Source: Buchananella sp. 14KM1171 (GTDB lineage Bacteria > Actinomycetota > Actinomycetes > Actinomycetales > Actinomycetaceae). Taken from it: a DNA stretch of 64,000 nt. A model generated the notes under the pieces. That model had not been told where the DNA came from. It saw only the letters and a list, made by a program, of their open reading frames with translations, and did not search any database. Location of the stretch: the NCBI RefSeq assembly GCF_041380365.1, contig NZ_CP159981.1, positions 992,001 through 1,056,000 of the forward strand, in the 5' to 3' direction. This document shows positions 8,990-19,030 of this stretch, piece by piece; position 1 is the first letter of the stretch, and the number at the start of each line of letters is the position of its first letter. The translations under genes were made by a program, and so were the position numbers.

Positions 8990-9706
8990 TCACTCGGGCT
9001 GGTGCACCGCCACGCGCGCCGCGCGCAGCACCTTCTGCCCGGCCCGGTAACCCGGCTGAATCACCTGGTGCACCGTCTCCACGCTCACCTCCGGGTGAGG
9101 CTGAGCAAACAGCGCCTCGTGCTGAGTCGGGTCGAACTCGTCCCCCGCCGCCCCGAAACGCTCCAGCTCGCACCGGCTGGCCAGCACGTGCTCCAGCTTC
9201 TCCGCGATCGCGCCCACCGGGCCAGTCAGGTCGCCGTGCTCGCGCGCCAAGTGGATGTCGTCCAACACCGGCACCAGCGCCTCCAACAGGGCGTGCTCCC
9301 CCGCCGCCTTCGCCGCCGCCGCCTCGGCGCGGGAACGACGCACGAAGTTGGAATACTCCTGCGACAGGTTGAAGTGATCCGCCCGGGCCCGCGCCAACTC
9401 CTCACGCGCCGCCGCCAGCTGCTCCTCCAGGCTCGGCTCGGCCGGCACAGCGCCCTCCCCGCCGTCACCACTGCAGCAGCCCTCCCCGGCATCCCCGGGC
9501 TCACCGGCGCCATCGGCAGCAGCCACGTCCTCGGGCTCACTGCCCGCGCCGACACCAGCCCCGGTCCCGGTCCCAGCCTCGCTGGCCTGGCCACTAGCAG
9601 CGGCCGCGGCGGCAACGTCGTCCACCAAAGCGGCCTCGCTCATGGCCTCGTTAATCGCGTCAACCAGGTGCGCGTCAGGCGTCACGCCATCGTTCTCGTT
9701 GCTCAT
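8990..9706 (-). CDS. grpE: GrpE nucleotide-exchange factor
   Basis: Releases ADP from DnaK. The 238-aa protein has an acidic, Ala/Gly-rich N-terminal extension (about 1-95), a long coiled coil from 'SLEEQLAAAREELARARADHF', and the beta-domain ending 'QPHPEVSVETVHQVIQPGYRAG'. GGAGGAAGCT precedes the ATG. The N-terminal extension includes two adjacent Cys ('EGCCSGD') and an exact copy of the dispersed motif (9608-9620) encoding 'DDVAA'. It is second in the dnaK operon. Confidence 0.95.
   Translation of the reverse strand: MSNENDGVTPDAHLVDAINEAMSEAALVDDVAAAAAASGQASEAGTGTGAGVGAGSEPEDVAAADGAGEPGDAGEGCCSGDGGEGAVPAEPSLEEQLAAAREELARARADHFNLSQEYSNFVRRSRAEAAAAKAAGEHALLEALVPVLDDIHLAREHGDLTGPVGAIAEKLEHVLASRCELERFGAAGDEFDPTQHEALFAQPHPEVSVETVHQVIQPGYRAGQKVLRAARVAVHQPE
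9608..9620 (-). repeat. dispersed motif CGACGTTGCCGCC, exact copy
   Basis: The minus-strand context is GGTGGACGACGTTGCCGCC, in the variable N-terminal extension of grpE. Confidence 0.6.
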
Positions 9707-9805
9707 AGCTTCCTCCAGGCCGGGGCCGGGCCCCGCGATCCGAATCGAAAAGTTCTCCAGCGGCCAGCCCAGTCAAGCCAGCCGGTGTGGCCGGGCGGCC
9801 GGGCC

Positions 9806-9837
9806 GGGTGGCGGGCACCTAACGGCACCCGCCACCC
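9806..9837. promoter_or_regulatory. intra-operon hairpin between dnaK and grpE
   Basis: The inverted repeat GGGTGGCGGG / CCCGCCACCC with a 12-nt loop lies 15-46 bp after the dnaK stop. A stem here, without a U-tract, fits 3'-end protection of dnaK mRNA or partial attenuation that keeps dnaK above grpE-dnaJ-hspR. This role is inferred from position. Confidence 0.6.
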
Positions 9838-9851
9838 AACCCGGCGACCAA

Positions 9852-11708
<1,857 letters not shown>

Positions 11709-11775
11709 GTTTGGCTCCTTTTCTGCTGCGGCTCTTGCCGCTTGGTTGGGCTGCCTCGCATTTCTGCGCGACAGG

Positions 11776-11794
11776 TTGAGTCAGATGTACTCAA
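11776..11794. promoter_or_regulatory. HAIR operator 1 (HspR-binding inverted repeat)
   Basis: TTGAGT-CAGATGT-ACTCAA is a perfect match to the HAIR core with the canonical 7-nt spacer, 68 bp upstream of dnaK. Heat-shock regulation by HspR is inferred from this and the linked hspR. Confidence 0.9.
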
Positions 11795-11839
11795 TCTTCG
11801 AAGTTGAGCCGGAGTGTGTCAATCCGAGTTCGCTCAAAG

Positions 11840-11858
11840 TTGAGTCTACTTGGCTCAA
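11840..11858. promoter_or_regulatory. HAIR operator 2
   Basis: TTGAGT-CTACTTG-GCTCAA carries one mismatch in the second half-site. It lies 64 bp from operator 1 (about six helical turns). A weaker third match, TTGAGC-N7-TGTCAA, lies between them at 11804-11822. Confidence 0.8.
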
Positions 11859-11999
11859 CGTTGGGGAGGGCGAGGCTATTCCCAGCGATGCGCGCAGGAG
11901 AGGGTGACGCACATCACTACAATCTCCCAGGGATTGCGCAGGAATCCTTTGGGGTCCCACCAGGCTCCGGTGTCACAGTTGTTCCCGAGGGATGCAGTA

Positions 12000-12033
12000 G
12001 GCGGGGCCGCTCCGGGGAGGGAGCGGCCCCGCC
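12000..12033. terminator. strong hairpin with no obvious gene to terminate
   Basis: A 14-bp perfect stem (GGCGGGGCCGCTCC, loop GGGGAG, complement), followed by GTTCGTTTG on the plus strand. dnaK points away and the next gene starts at 12350. It therefore ends either a short unannotated transcript from 11860-12000 or leftward transcription coming from the 12105 repeat. I see no coding gene in 11860-12000. Confidence 0.7.
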
Positions 12034-12104
12034 GTTCGTTTGCCCGCGCTGGACCCGCCCCTCTTCCCGGGCCTCTCTTCCTGCGGCGCCCATCCCCGGC
12101 CCCC

Positions 12105-12211
12105 AAGCTCGCAAATGCTGCAACCGGGTACATCCGACCGCTTCGTGCCACGCCCCCAAGCGGTCACACGTACCCCAACCACACACTCGTACGCTCGGTG
12201 CCACCCCAAGC
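12105..12211. repeat. 107-bp intergenic hairpin repeat, copy A
   Basis: Runs from AAGCTCGCAAATGCTGCAAC to CGCTCGGTGCCACCCCAAGC. Its core is a hairpin (12126-12175): GGGTAC pairs with GTACCC, then GACCGCTT with AAGCGGTC across a small internal loop. Two almost identical copies lie at 13598 and 13760, and diverged copies at 42504, 50975 and 51172. It contains no convincing ORF. Confidence 0.85.
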
Positions 12212-12249
12212 GCCCGCAGCCCCACGACCTCTCTCGACTGCCCGCTCCG

Positions 12250-12268
12250 GTGGATAACTTCTATCCAC
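12250..12268. promoter_or_regulatory. inverted repeat upstream of the DUF559 gene
   Basis: GTGGATA-ACTTC-TATCCAC has 7-bp arms and lies 82 bp before the DUF559 start. Each arm resembles a DnaA box with one mismatch (TTATCCACA), in opposite orientations. An operator is as likely as a DnaA pair. Otherwise 12212-12349 shows nothing. Confidence 0.4.
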
Positions 12269-12349
12269 AACCTCGACGCACACCGCGCGCTCCCCTACCG
12301 TGCGCACCTGGCGTTGCGTGCCCATTCACGGGCGCATCAACGTTGACGT

Positions 12350-13408
12350 ATGTCCTCCAGAAACCCTTGGGATGAGATCGCCTCCCACCTGCACGTCAGT
12401 TCACGATCAATCCGACGCCGTTCACTCCCGAACGGGGCCGCGCAGTTGCGGCTCGGCTGCTGGCTGTCCCTGCCCAGCGACTTTGCCGACCGCTCCCGCA
12501 TCCAACGCCGCTTGTTCTCTCACCGCGCGCGGCTCCTGTCGTTCGCACGCCAGCACGCCGACGCTCACTTCACCCTCCATTCCGCCCTGGCATTGCACGC
12601 TATCCCGACGTGGCGCGCGTGCCCGGAGGTGAACATTCGGCGCCAACACAGTTTCTGTAGCCACCCATTCAACGCGCTCACCGACCCCTTGATTCAGCTA
12701 GCCGAATGCCGCACCCGGATCGAGCGCACCTCCTCGTTGTTGGAGCCGCTGACGCTCGCTGCCCCCTTCCCAGCCACCGCCCGCGTGGATTCCTTGGAGG
12801 ACACAGCGATAATCTGCGCTGCCCGGCTCCACCCGCTGGAGGGGTTCGTTGCGGTTTGCGCGATCCTGCGGCGCCTTTGCTCCTTCGACCGCTTCGCCCT
12901 CGAAGAATCGCGCCAACGCGAGGAGGCCGCCCGAGCGCGCCTTTTGAGCCTGTTGGCTGAGAAGCCGCTGCGCAATTTTGCCCGCGCCCACGCGATTATT
13001 TCGTTGGCCGACGCTGCCGCCGAGTCAGTTGGAGAACGTGCGCTCCTGTGGGCCCTCCTGACCGTTTCTCCCGTCCGCCCGGAGACTCAGTGCCGCTGGG
13101 AATTGGAGGGGAGCGTCTACTTCACGGACTTCTTCCTTGCCGGAGAGCGCACCGTGTTGGAATTCGACGGCGCGACCAAGATGGGTGACAACGACATTGA
13201 CTTCGCCAACTCCCGCCGCGAGCAGATGGAGCGCCAGTTGCGGCTGGAGCGTGCCGGGCTGAGGGTGCTGCGCTACCAGTGGAGAGACTTTGACTCCTTT
13301 GACCACCTGCGGGCACTGCTTTGTCAACATCTCTCGATAGGGTCCACTCGCTTGCCCTCCGAGCATCGCCGCCTTTGGGTTCCGGAGCCGCCAAGGTCGT
13401 TTTCGTAG
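12350..13408 (+). CDS. DUF559-type endonuclease-like protein
   Basis: 352 aa. The C-terminal 110 residues match the DUF559 / Vsr-like PD-(D/E)XK pattern: 'FLAGERTVLEFDGATKMG' then 'RREQMERQLRLERAGLRVLRYQWRDF', where the E-F-D and the later R-W/D region would form the nuclease core. The N-terminal two thirds ('HADAHFTLHSALALHAIPTWR') resemble the AbiEi/transcriptional-regulator-like halves common in actinobacterial DUF559 proteins. The start is uncertain: the ATG at 12350 has no good ribosome-binding site. It is flanked by hairpin repeat A upstream and B and C downstream. A one-mismatch dispersed motif lies at 13009. Biological role unknown. Confidence 0.75.
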   Translation: MSSRNPWDEIASHLHVSSRSIRRRSLPNGAAQLRLGCWLSLPSDFADRSRIQRRLFSHRARLLSFARQHADAHFTLHSALALHAIPTWRACPEVNIRRQHSFCSHPFNALTDPLIQLAECRTRIERTSSLLEPLTLAAPFPATARVDSLEDTAIICAARLHPLEGFVAVCAILRRLCSFDRFALEESRQREEAARARLLSLLAEKPLRNFARAHAIISLADAAAESVGERALLWALLTVSPVRPETQCRWELEGSVYFTDFFLAGERTVLEFDGATKMGDNDIDFANSRREQMERQLRLERAGLRVLRYQWRDFDSFDHLRALLCQHLSIGSTRLPSEHRRLWVPEPPRSFS

Positions 13409-13597
13409 GTTGCCCGGTCACTGCGGGAGGCGGTCGCGGGGCGTCCGGCCCACCACCCGGTGCCCTGCTCCCATTCCCGAGCCCATTCCCGGGCAGACGT
13501 CCCCGGGCCCTACCCCGATCCCGCCGCCAGCCCAGGCCCCCACCCCAAGCACCGCGCCCGGGCCCCATCCCCCGAGCCAGACCCCCTGCCCGCCCCC

Positions 13598-13704
13598 AAG
13601 CTCGCAAATGCTGCAACCGGGTACATCCGACCGCTTCGTGCCACGCCCCCGAGCGGTCACACGTACCCCAACCACACACTCGTACGCTCGGTGCCACCCC
13701 AAGC
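13598..13704. repeat. 107-bp intergenic hairpin repeat, copy B
   Basis: Nearly identical to copy A. In the stem (13619-13668) the closing A-T pair of the inner helix becomes G-T (GAGCGGTC for AAGCGGTC), which still pairs. It lies in the 604-bp gap after the DUF559 gene. The rest of that gap (13409-13597, 13867-13982) is C-rich low-complexity DNA with no gene I can support. Confidence 0.85.
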
Positions 13705-13759
13705 ACCGCGCCCAGGCCCGCCCGCCCATCGCCCGAGCCAGACCCCCCTGCCCGTCCCC

Positions 13760-13866
13760 AAGCTCGCAAATGCTGCAACCGGGTACATCCGACCGCTTCG
13801 TGCCACGCCCCCGAGCGGTCACACGTACCCCAACCACACACTCGTACGCTCGGTACCACCCCAAGC
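13760..13866. repeat. 107-bp intergenic hairpin repeat, copy C
   Basis: Same orientation as copy B, 162 bp downstream of it, with the hairpin at 13781-13830. One base differs in the 3' flank (CGGTACCACC instead of CGGTGCCACC). Confidence 0.85.
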
Positions 13867-13982
13867 ACCGCGCCAGGCCCGATCGCCCGCGCCCGGCGCC
13901 ACCGCAAACCCTCGCTAGCGCCACCCCGCGAGCCCGCACGCCGCCTGCGCCTCGTAACGCGACCGCAGCGCCCCTGCCTCCA

Positions 13983-13988
13983 TAGACT
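13983..13988 (+). promoter_or_regulatory. -10 box TAGACT of the polysaccharide locus
   Basis: TAGACT lies 24 bp before the GTG of the first glycosyltransferase gene, with GGAAAGG in between. The same hexamer sits at the expected place upstream of the 42819 cupin, the 33596 dehydratase and the 45961 glycosyltransferase. Confidence 0.5.
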
Positions 13989-14012
13989 GGGGCGGACGGA
14001 AAGGACCTTGAC

Positions 14013-15704
14013 GTGAGCATGAAAGCGAAGTTGCTGCCCGCTGCGGCTTCGGCGGCGCTGAGCCTTGTACCCCTGCGCGCCAGCTACCGCTTCGCGCTGG
14101 GCGCCGCGCAGGTGGCCGCCAACCAGGGCAACCCCACGGCCGCCTGGTTCCTGTTTAACCGTGTCTTTCGCACCGCCACCTCTCCCGCTCTCGCGGTGGA
14201 GCGGGCGCTGGCAGGCGTGCGGGCAGCCCGGTTGACTCTCAACGGACACGGCCCGGAGGCAGAGACGGTCAGCACGGTCACGGAGGTCACTGCCACGCAG
14301 CTCGCCATCTGGGAGACGACGCTACGGACGGCCCTGGACCTGTTAGACGAGATGTGGGCAGCGGGCGCGCTACAGCACCCCACGCCCATTGCCCTGGACC
14401 TGGCTCTGGAGACGCTGGCACTCGCCTTCCATCCCGGCATTCAGCAGCGCGCCGGTTCTCCCCTGGTGGAGTCCGCCACCCGGACACACGCGCTGTTGGA
14501 TCGCCCGTTTATCCGCGAAGGCGTGCGCACCTACCTTCCCACCACGCCCACTCCCCCGCGTGACGACGCCGCCACGCCCGCACCGCACCAGCCCGACGCC
14601 ACCACGCCCACTCCCCCGCGTGACGACGCCGCCACGCCCGCATCGACCCGTCCGCAACGCCTGCTGGTGTTGGCGGACGGCAAGGACGCATTCATCGCGG
14701 CGGCGGTGGACCGGTGGAAGAGCACGCCGGGCGTGGAGGTGCGTTTCCAGCAGTTGAAGGGCAGGGATTGGAACCTCCGGGAGACCCTGCGACTGCGGTT
14801 GACGAATTCCCCCACGCCCATCCCGGACTTCTTGGCAGCAGACCTAGCCTGGGCTGACACGGTTTTGATCGAGTGGGGGGAGGCGGCTGCGGCCCGCATC
14901 TCCGGGATGGACTTCCCAGGGCGCCTGTTGGTGCGTATTCACCGATTCGAGGCTTTCACGGTGATGCCGCAGTTGTTCAACCTGCGCAAGATAGATTCGC
15001 TCATTTTTGAGGTTGATTCGGTGCGCACGGCGTGGGAGCGCTCGATGGGGGAGGCTGCGGCCTCGGTCCCGGTGGCGATGGTGCCGCTGGAGTGTCGCTT
15101 GCAGCAGTGTGCGCTGCCGAAGTTGGGTAGCTGGAGTAAGACTTTGGCGCTAGTCGGCTGCGGCTCGACGGTGAAGGACCCGGCTTGGGCACTGGAGGTG
15201 CTGGCTAGGCTGCGGGCGGTTGATCCGGCATGGCGGCTGCATCTTGTGGGCGATGTGCTCACTTCGTCGCTGGTGCAGTCGGACGAGGAGCGGGCCTACG
15301 TTGAGCGGGTGCATTCCGCGCTGGCTCGGGCCGGCGATTCGGTTTCCCAGCTGGGTTTCCGCACCGATATTCCGCAGGTTTTGCAGCATGTCGGCGTGAT
15401 TCTCTCTAGCTCTCTGGTGGAGGGGACGCACGCGGCGGTGCTGGAGGGGGCCGCGAGTAAGGCGTTGCCTGTGGTGCGGGATTGGCCGCATGTGGCGGCA
15501 ATCGGGGGCGCTACGGCTAACTTCCCGCAGGAGTGGGTGGTGTCTTCGCCCGAGGAGGCGGCGGAACGGATCTTGGCGTGGGACGGCCGTCTGGATGATG
15601 CCGCCCAGGAGTACGTTTTGTCTCGGTGGGACGAGTCCGTTGCGGGACCTTGGTTGGACGACGTGGTGTTGGGACGCCCCCTTTCCTCGCGCCAGTCCGC
15701 GTGA
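14013..15704 (+). CDS. glycosyltransferase, GT4-like C-terminal domain
   Basis: 563 aa. The C-terminal 330 residues look like a GT-B glycosyltransferase: 'RLLVLADGKDAF' opens a Rossmann half, 'LALVGCGSTVKDPAWALEVLARLRAVDPAWRLHLVGD' resembles the nucleotide-sugar half, and 'SSSLVEGTHAAVLEGAASKALPVV' is the usual E-x7-E region. The N-terminal 170 residues are helical and unassigned. The Pro-rich linker is built from a 60-bp DNA repeat (about 44 bp identical at 14539-14582 and 14599-14642) encoding 'TPTPPRDDAATPA' twice. GTG at 14013, with ATG at 14019 as alternative. Sugar and acceptor are unknown; the neighbours imply surface polysaccharide synthesis. Confidence 0.75.
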   Translation: MSMKAKLLPAAASAALSLVPLRASYRFALGAAQVAANQGNPTAAWFLFNRVFRTATSPALAVERALAGVRAARLTLNGHGPEAETVSTVTEVTATQLAIWETTLRTALDLLDEMWAAGALQHPTPIALDLALETLALAFHPGIQQRAGSPLVESATRTHALLDRPFIREGVRTYLPTTPTPPRDDAATPAPHQPDATTPTPPRDDAATPASTRPQRLLVLADGKDAFIAAAVDRWKSTPGVEVRFQQLKGRDWNLRETLRLRLTNSPTPIPDFLAADLAWADTVLIEWGEAAAARISGMDFPGRLLVRIHRFEAFTVMPQLFNLRKIDSLIFEVDSVRTAWERSMGEAAASVPVAMVPLECRLQQCALPKLGSWSKTLALVGCGSTVKDPAWALEVLARLRAVDPAWRLHLVGDVLTSSLVQSDEERAYVERVHSALARAGDSVSQLGFRTDIPQVLQHVGVILSSSLVEGTHAAVLEGAASKALPVVRDWPHVAAIGGATANFPQEWVVSSPEEAAERILAWDGRLDDAAQEYVLSRWDESVAGPWLDDVVLGRPLSSRQSA

Positions 15705-15721
15705 TTTGACGAGCTATTGGC

Positions 15722-15734
15722 CGACGTTGCCGCC
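15722..15734 (+). repeat. dispersed motif CGACGTTGCCGCC, exact intergenic copy
   Basis: ATTGGCCGACGTTGCCGCC lies 13 bp after the stop of the 14013 gene, so here the motif is not under coding constraint. Confidence 0.65.
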
Positions 15735-15887
15735 CGCCGCCCGCAGTGGAGTTGGGCTGCCTGATTCGCCGCCTTTTGTGTGCGCGCTCATCGCTGGGGG
15801 CTGGGTGGAGAGCGGCACGCGTCACGATCCCTACTTGGCCCTGCGGGGGCGGGGTAAAGTGGCTGACGCCAACAGGAATGGGAGAAC

Positions 15888-17666
15888 ATGAAGCGTCTTT
15901 ACCTGGCGATCAAGGAGCTGCTGCCGGTGCTGCCGGCCGGCACCAATCGGTTCCTGCTCATCTATGTGGTGAGCACCTCCGCTCTGGCGCTGCTCGACCT
16001 GTTCGCGCTCGGTTTGCTGGCGGCCATCCTGACGCCGATGCTGACCGGGGACGCGGCCTCGGTGCCGCTGGTCGGCGAGATTCCTTCCAGCTATTACGGC
16101 CCGCTGCTGCTGGTGGCGTGCGCGTTGATGATCTTGAAGGGCGTGCTGGCCTTGGTCATCCAGTGGTTCGCCACCCGCACCTTTGCGCGCTACGAACTAC
16201 AGGTGGGCGATTCGCTGTTCAACGCCTACATCCGCTCCCCGTGGACGGATCGTCTGGCGCGCTCCACCTCCCAGATCGTGCGCCTGGCGGACGTCGGCAT
16301 CGCGAACACGATCGCGGGCGTGTTGATGCCCGCGATTTCCCTGCCGCAGCAGGTGGCCACGTTCCTGTCGGTGCTGGTGGTGTTGTTCATCGCCCAGCCG
16401 TCCATCGCGGCCATCACGCTGATCTACCTGGGCATCATCGCGGCCTTCCAGTACTTTGGGCTGTCGCGCTCCTTGGTGACTGCGGGCAACGTGAATCTGC
16501 GCTATTCGATGAAGATCACCCGCCTGATGACTGAGATGGTGGCGGCGTTGAAGGAGATCACGCTGCGCGACCAGTTCACGGACGTGGCGCGCGTGGTGCG
16601 GGAGAACCGTGAGCACTCCACGCGGGCGCGGGCCAATTTGCAGTTCCTCTCCTCGGTGCCGCAGCGCCTGATGGAGGCCGCCCTCGTGTTCGGTTTCGTG
16701 CTCATCGGCACGATCTCTTACTTCCTGAGCGGCCCGGAGCAGGCGTTTGCGTCCATCGCCTTGTTCGGTATCGCCGGAATGCGCATGGTGCCCTCCCTGG
16801 TGACGTTCCAGTCGGTCATGACTACGACTGCTAACACGCTGCCCCACTTGGAGGCGGTCATGCGTGACATCCGCGCCGCCGAGGGCTACGTGACGCGCGC
16901 CGAGCAGGTGGGCAAGGAGCCGTTGGAGGAGGACCCGGGCCAGGTGGTGCTCAGTGGCGTCTCCTTCACCTACCCCGGTGCCCCCGAGCCGGCGGTGCAG
17001 GACATCGACCTGACTATCCCGATCGGCTCTTCCTTGGGCATCGTCGGCTCCTCTGGGGCCGGCAAGTCCACGCTGGTGGACATCCTGCTGGGCCTGCTGG
17101 TGCCCAGCGAGGGCAGCATGCGTATCGGCAGCAAGGACCTGCCCGACGTGCTGCAGGCGTGGCGCTCCCGCGTGGGCTACGTGCCGCAGGAGGTGGCGCT
17201 GTTCGACGCCACGATCGCGCAGAACATCGCGCTGACCTGGGGCGAGGACATCGACGAGGAGCGCGTGATGTGGGCGCTGGAGCGCGCCCAGCTCGGCAAG
17301 ATGGTGGCGGAGCGCCCCGGCGGCATCAACGCCCGCATCGGTGAGCGCGGCATCGCCCTGTCCGGTGGTGAGCGCCAGCGCCTGGGCATCGCCCGCGCTC
17401 TCTACAACCGCCCGCTGGTGCTGGTGATGGACGAGGCCACCTCGGCGCTGGACACGGCCACCGAGGACGCCGTCTCCCAGGCGATCCGGGAGCTGCACGG
17501 CGAAGTCACGGTCATCTCGATCGCCCACCGCCTGTCCACGATCCGCCACAACGACCAGATCGCGTTCATGCGCGGCGGCCGCATCACCGCCACCGGCACC
17601 TTCGAGGAGCTGGTGGAGGCGGAGCCGGACTTCGCCATCCAGGCGCACTTGGCTGGCCTGGTCTAG
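15888..17666 (+). CDS. ABC exporter, PglK/MsbA-like flippase
   Basis: A 592-aa half-transporter with a fused ATPase, expected to act as a homodimer in the membrane. About six TM helices fill residues 20-310. The nucleotide-binding domain has Walker A 'GSSGAGKS', Q-loop 'GYVPQEVALFD', signature 'LSGGERQR', Walker B 'LVLVMDEATSALD' and H-loop 'SIAHRLSTI'. Overall form and place among wecB, wecC and glycosyltransferases suggest flipping of a lipid-linked glycan, as PglK does; the substrate is inferred. GGGAGAAC precedes the ATG, and TAAAGT near 15856 could be the -10. Confidence 0.88.
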   Translation: MKRLYLAIKELLPVLPAGTNRFLLIYVVSTSALALLDLFALGLLAAILTPMLTGDAASVPLVGEIPSSYYGPLLLVACALMILKGVLALVIQWFATRTFARYELQVGDSLFNAYIRSPWTDRLARSTSQIVRLADVGIANTIAGVLMPAISLPQQVATFLSVLVVLFIAQPSIAAITLIYLGIIAAFQYFGLSRSLVTAGNVNLRYSMKITRLMTEMVAALKEITLRDQFTDVARVVRENREHSTRARANLQFLSSVPQRLMEAALVFGFVLIGTISYFLSGPEQAFASIALFGIAGMRMVPSLVTFQSVMTTTANTLPHLEAVMRDIRAAEGYVTRAEQVGKEPLEEDPGQVVLSGVSFTYPGAPEPAVQDIDLTIPIGSSLGIVGSSGAGKSTLVDILLGLLVPSEGSMRIGSKDLPDVLQAWRSRVGYVPQEVALFDATIAQNIALTWGEDIDEERVMWALERAQLGKMVAERPGGINARIGERGIALSGGERQRLGIARALYNRPLVLVMDEATSALDTATEDAVSQAIRELHGEVTVISIAHRLSTIRHNDQIAFMRGGRITATGTFEELVEAEPDFAIQAHLAGLV

Positions 17667-17709
17667 GTTTTCTCGATTTCCTTCACAAGGTTGACGAAAG
17701 TAGACACAC

Positions 17710-18966
17710 ATGACACAGGTGCGAAACGAAACGGTTTGCGTGGTGGGCCTTGGCTACATCGGCCTGCCTACGGCGGCCGTGTTGGCGCAGGCTGGGTACG
17801 AGGTGATCGGCATGGACGTCTCTGACCGTCACGTCGATGCGGTCAACCGGGGCGAGCTGCCGTTCGTGGAGGCCGGCCTGGGCGAGGTGGTGGCGGAGCA
17901 GGTGCGCGCCGGCCGCCTGCGCGCCACCAAGGAGGTGCCGCCGGCCAGCGCCTACATCGTGGCGGTGCCCACCCCGTTCAAGGGGGACAACCACGCGGCT
18001 GACCTGTCTTTCATCGAGGCCGCGTCGCGTTCGATCGCCCCGCAGCTCAAGGGTGACGAGCTGGTGATCCTGGAATCCACCTCCCCGCCGTCGTCCACCG
18101 AGTTCATGGCACAGGTGATCCTGTCGGAGCGTCCCGACCTGAGCCTGGACGGCTCGCAGGGCCGGGCGGTGGTCCACTTTGCGCACTGCCCCGAGCGGGT
18201 GCTGCCGGGCCGGATCATGGAAGAGATGGTCACCAACGACCGCATCGTGGGTGGCCTGACCCGCGCGGCCGCTGAGCGGGCCCGCGACCTGTACGCCTCT
18301 TTCTGCCAGGGCGAGATCGTGCTGACCGACGCGCGCACGGCGGAGCTGGCCAAGCTGGTGGAGAACTCTTTTAGGGACGTCAACATCGCGTTCGCCAACG
18401 AGCTCTCGCTGCTGTGCGAGAAGCTGGACATCGACGTGTGGGAGCTGATCTCCCTGGCCAACCGCCACCCGCGCGTGAACATCCTCAGCCCCGGTCCGGG
18501 CGTGGGCGGCCACTGCATCGCCGTGGACCCGTGGTTCATCGTCTCCGCGCTGCCGGAGCAGGCCCGCCTGATCCGCACGGCCCGCGAGGTCAACGACGCC
18601 AAGCCGAGCTTCGTGATCGACCAGGTCAAGGCGGCCGTGGCCGGCAAGGAGCAGCCGGTGATCGCGGCCTTCGGCCTGGCGTTCAAGGCCAACATCGACG
18701 ACCTGCGCGAGTCCCCCGCCGTGGCCATCACCGCCGCCCTCGCCCGGGAGCTGCCGCAGGCGCGCGTGCTGGCGGTGGAGCCGCACGTGACGGAGCTGCC
18801 CAAGCAGCTGGCCGGCCTGGCGAACGTGGAGCTGGCGGACGCCCGGGCCGCCTTGGAGTTGGCCGACGTTGCCGTCCTGCTGGTGGATCACGCGGCCTTC
18901 GCCCCGCTAGGCCAGTGCCTGCCGGCGTCGCTGCCGGTGGTGGACACCCGCGGTTTTTGGCGCTAG
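17710..18966 (+). CDS. wecC: UDP-N-acetyl-D-mannosamine dehydrogenase
   Basis: Oxidises UDP-ManNAc twice with NAD to UDP-ManNAcA, using the product of WecB encoded convergently next door. 418 aa of the UDP-glucose/GDP-mannose dehydrogenase family: NAD-binding 'VVGLGYIGLPTA', 'ILESTSPPSSTEFM', the family helix 'KLVENSFRDVNIAFANEL', and the catalytic Cys in 'GPGVGGHCIAVDPWF'. 'VDPWF' and 'AFGLAFKANIDDLRESPA' point to the WecC/ManNAcA branch rather than UDP-glucose dehydrogenase. The ribosome-binding site is weak (GAAAG). A one-mismatch dispersed motif lies at 18864. Confidence 0.92.
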   Translation: MTQVRNETVCVVGLGYIGLPTAAVLAQAGYEVIGMDVSDRHVDAVNRGELPFVEAGLGEVVAEQVRAGRLRATKEVPPASAYIVAVPTPFKGDNHAADLSFIEAASRSIAPQLKGDELVILESTSPPSSTEFMAQVILSERPDLSLDGSQGRAVVHFAHCPERVLPGRIMEEMVTNDRIVGGLTRAAAERARDLYASFCQGEIVLTDARTAELAKLVENSFRDVNIAFANELSLLCEKLDIDVWELISLANRHPRVNILSPGPGVGGHCIAVDPWFIVSALPEQARLIRTAREVNDAKPSFVIDQVKAAVAGKEQPVIAAFGLAFKANIDDLRESPAVAITAALARELPQARVLAVEPHVTELPKQLAGLANVELADARAALELADVAVLLVDHAAFAPLGQCLPASLPVVDTRGFWR

Positions 18967-18977
18967 GTGAATGAGTA

Positions 18978-19010
18978 GAGGGGGCGTCGGAACGGTTCCG
19001 ACGCCCCCTC
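18978..19010. terminator. bidirectional terminator between wecC and wecB
   Basis: A 16-bp near-perfect stem (GAGGGGGCGTCGGAAC / GTTCCGACGCCCCCTC) sits between two convergent genes and can serve both. Confidence 0.9.
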
Positions 19011-19030
19011 TGCTCGCGCGGGTGGGGCCG

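Noticed and set aside
11804-11822. A third HAIR operator between the two good ones
   Set aside because: The second half-site is TGTCAA with two mismatches; too weak to list separately.
12250-12268. Pair of DnaA boxes as a replication origin
   Set aside because: Only two imperfect boxes occur, with no AT-rich unwinding region, dnaA or dnaN nearby. Kept only as an inverted repeat.
13410-13985. Proline/arginine-rich open frames across the gap holding repeats B and C
   Set aside because: The same repeat is open in several frames on both strands, with no start signal or domain; the sequence is better explained as a structured repeat.
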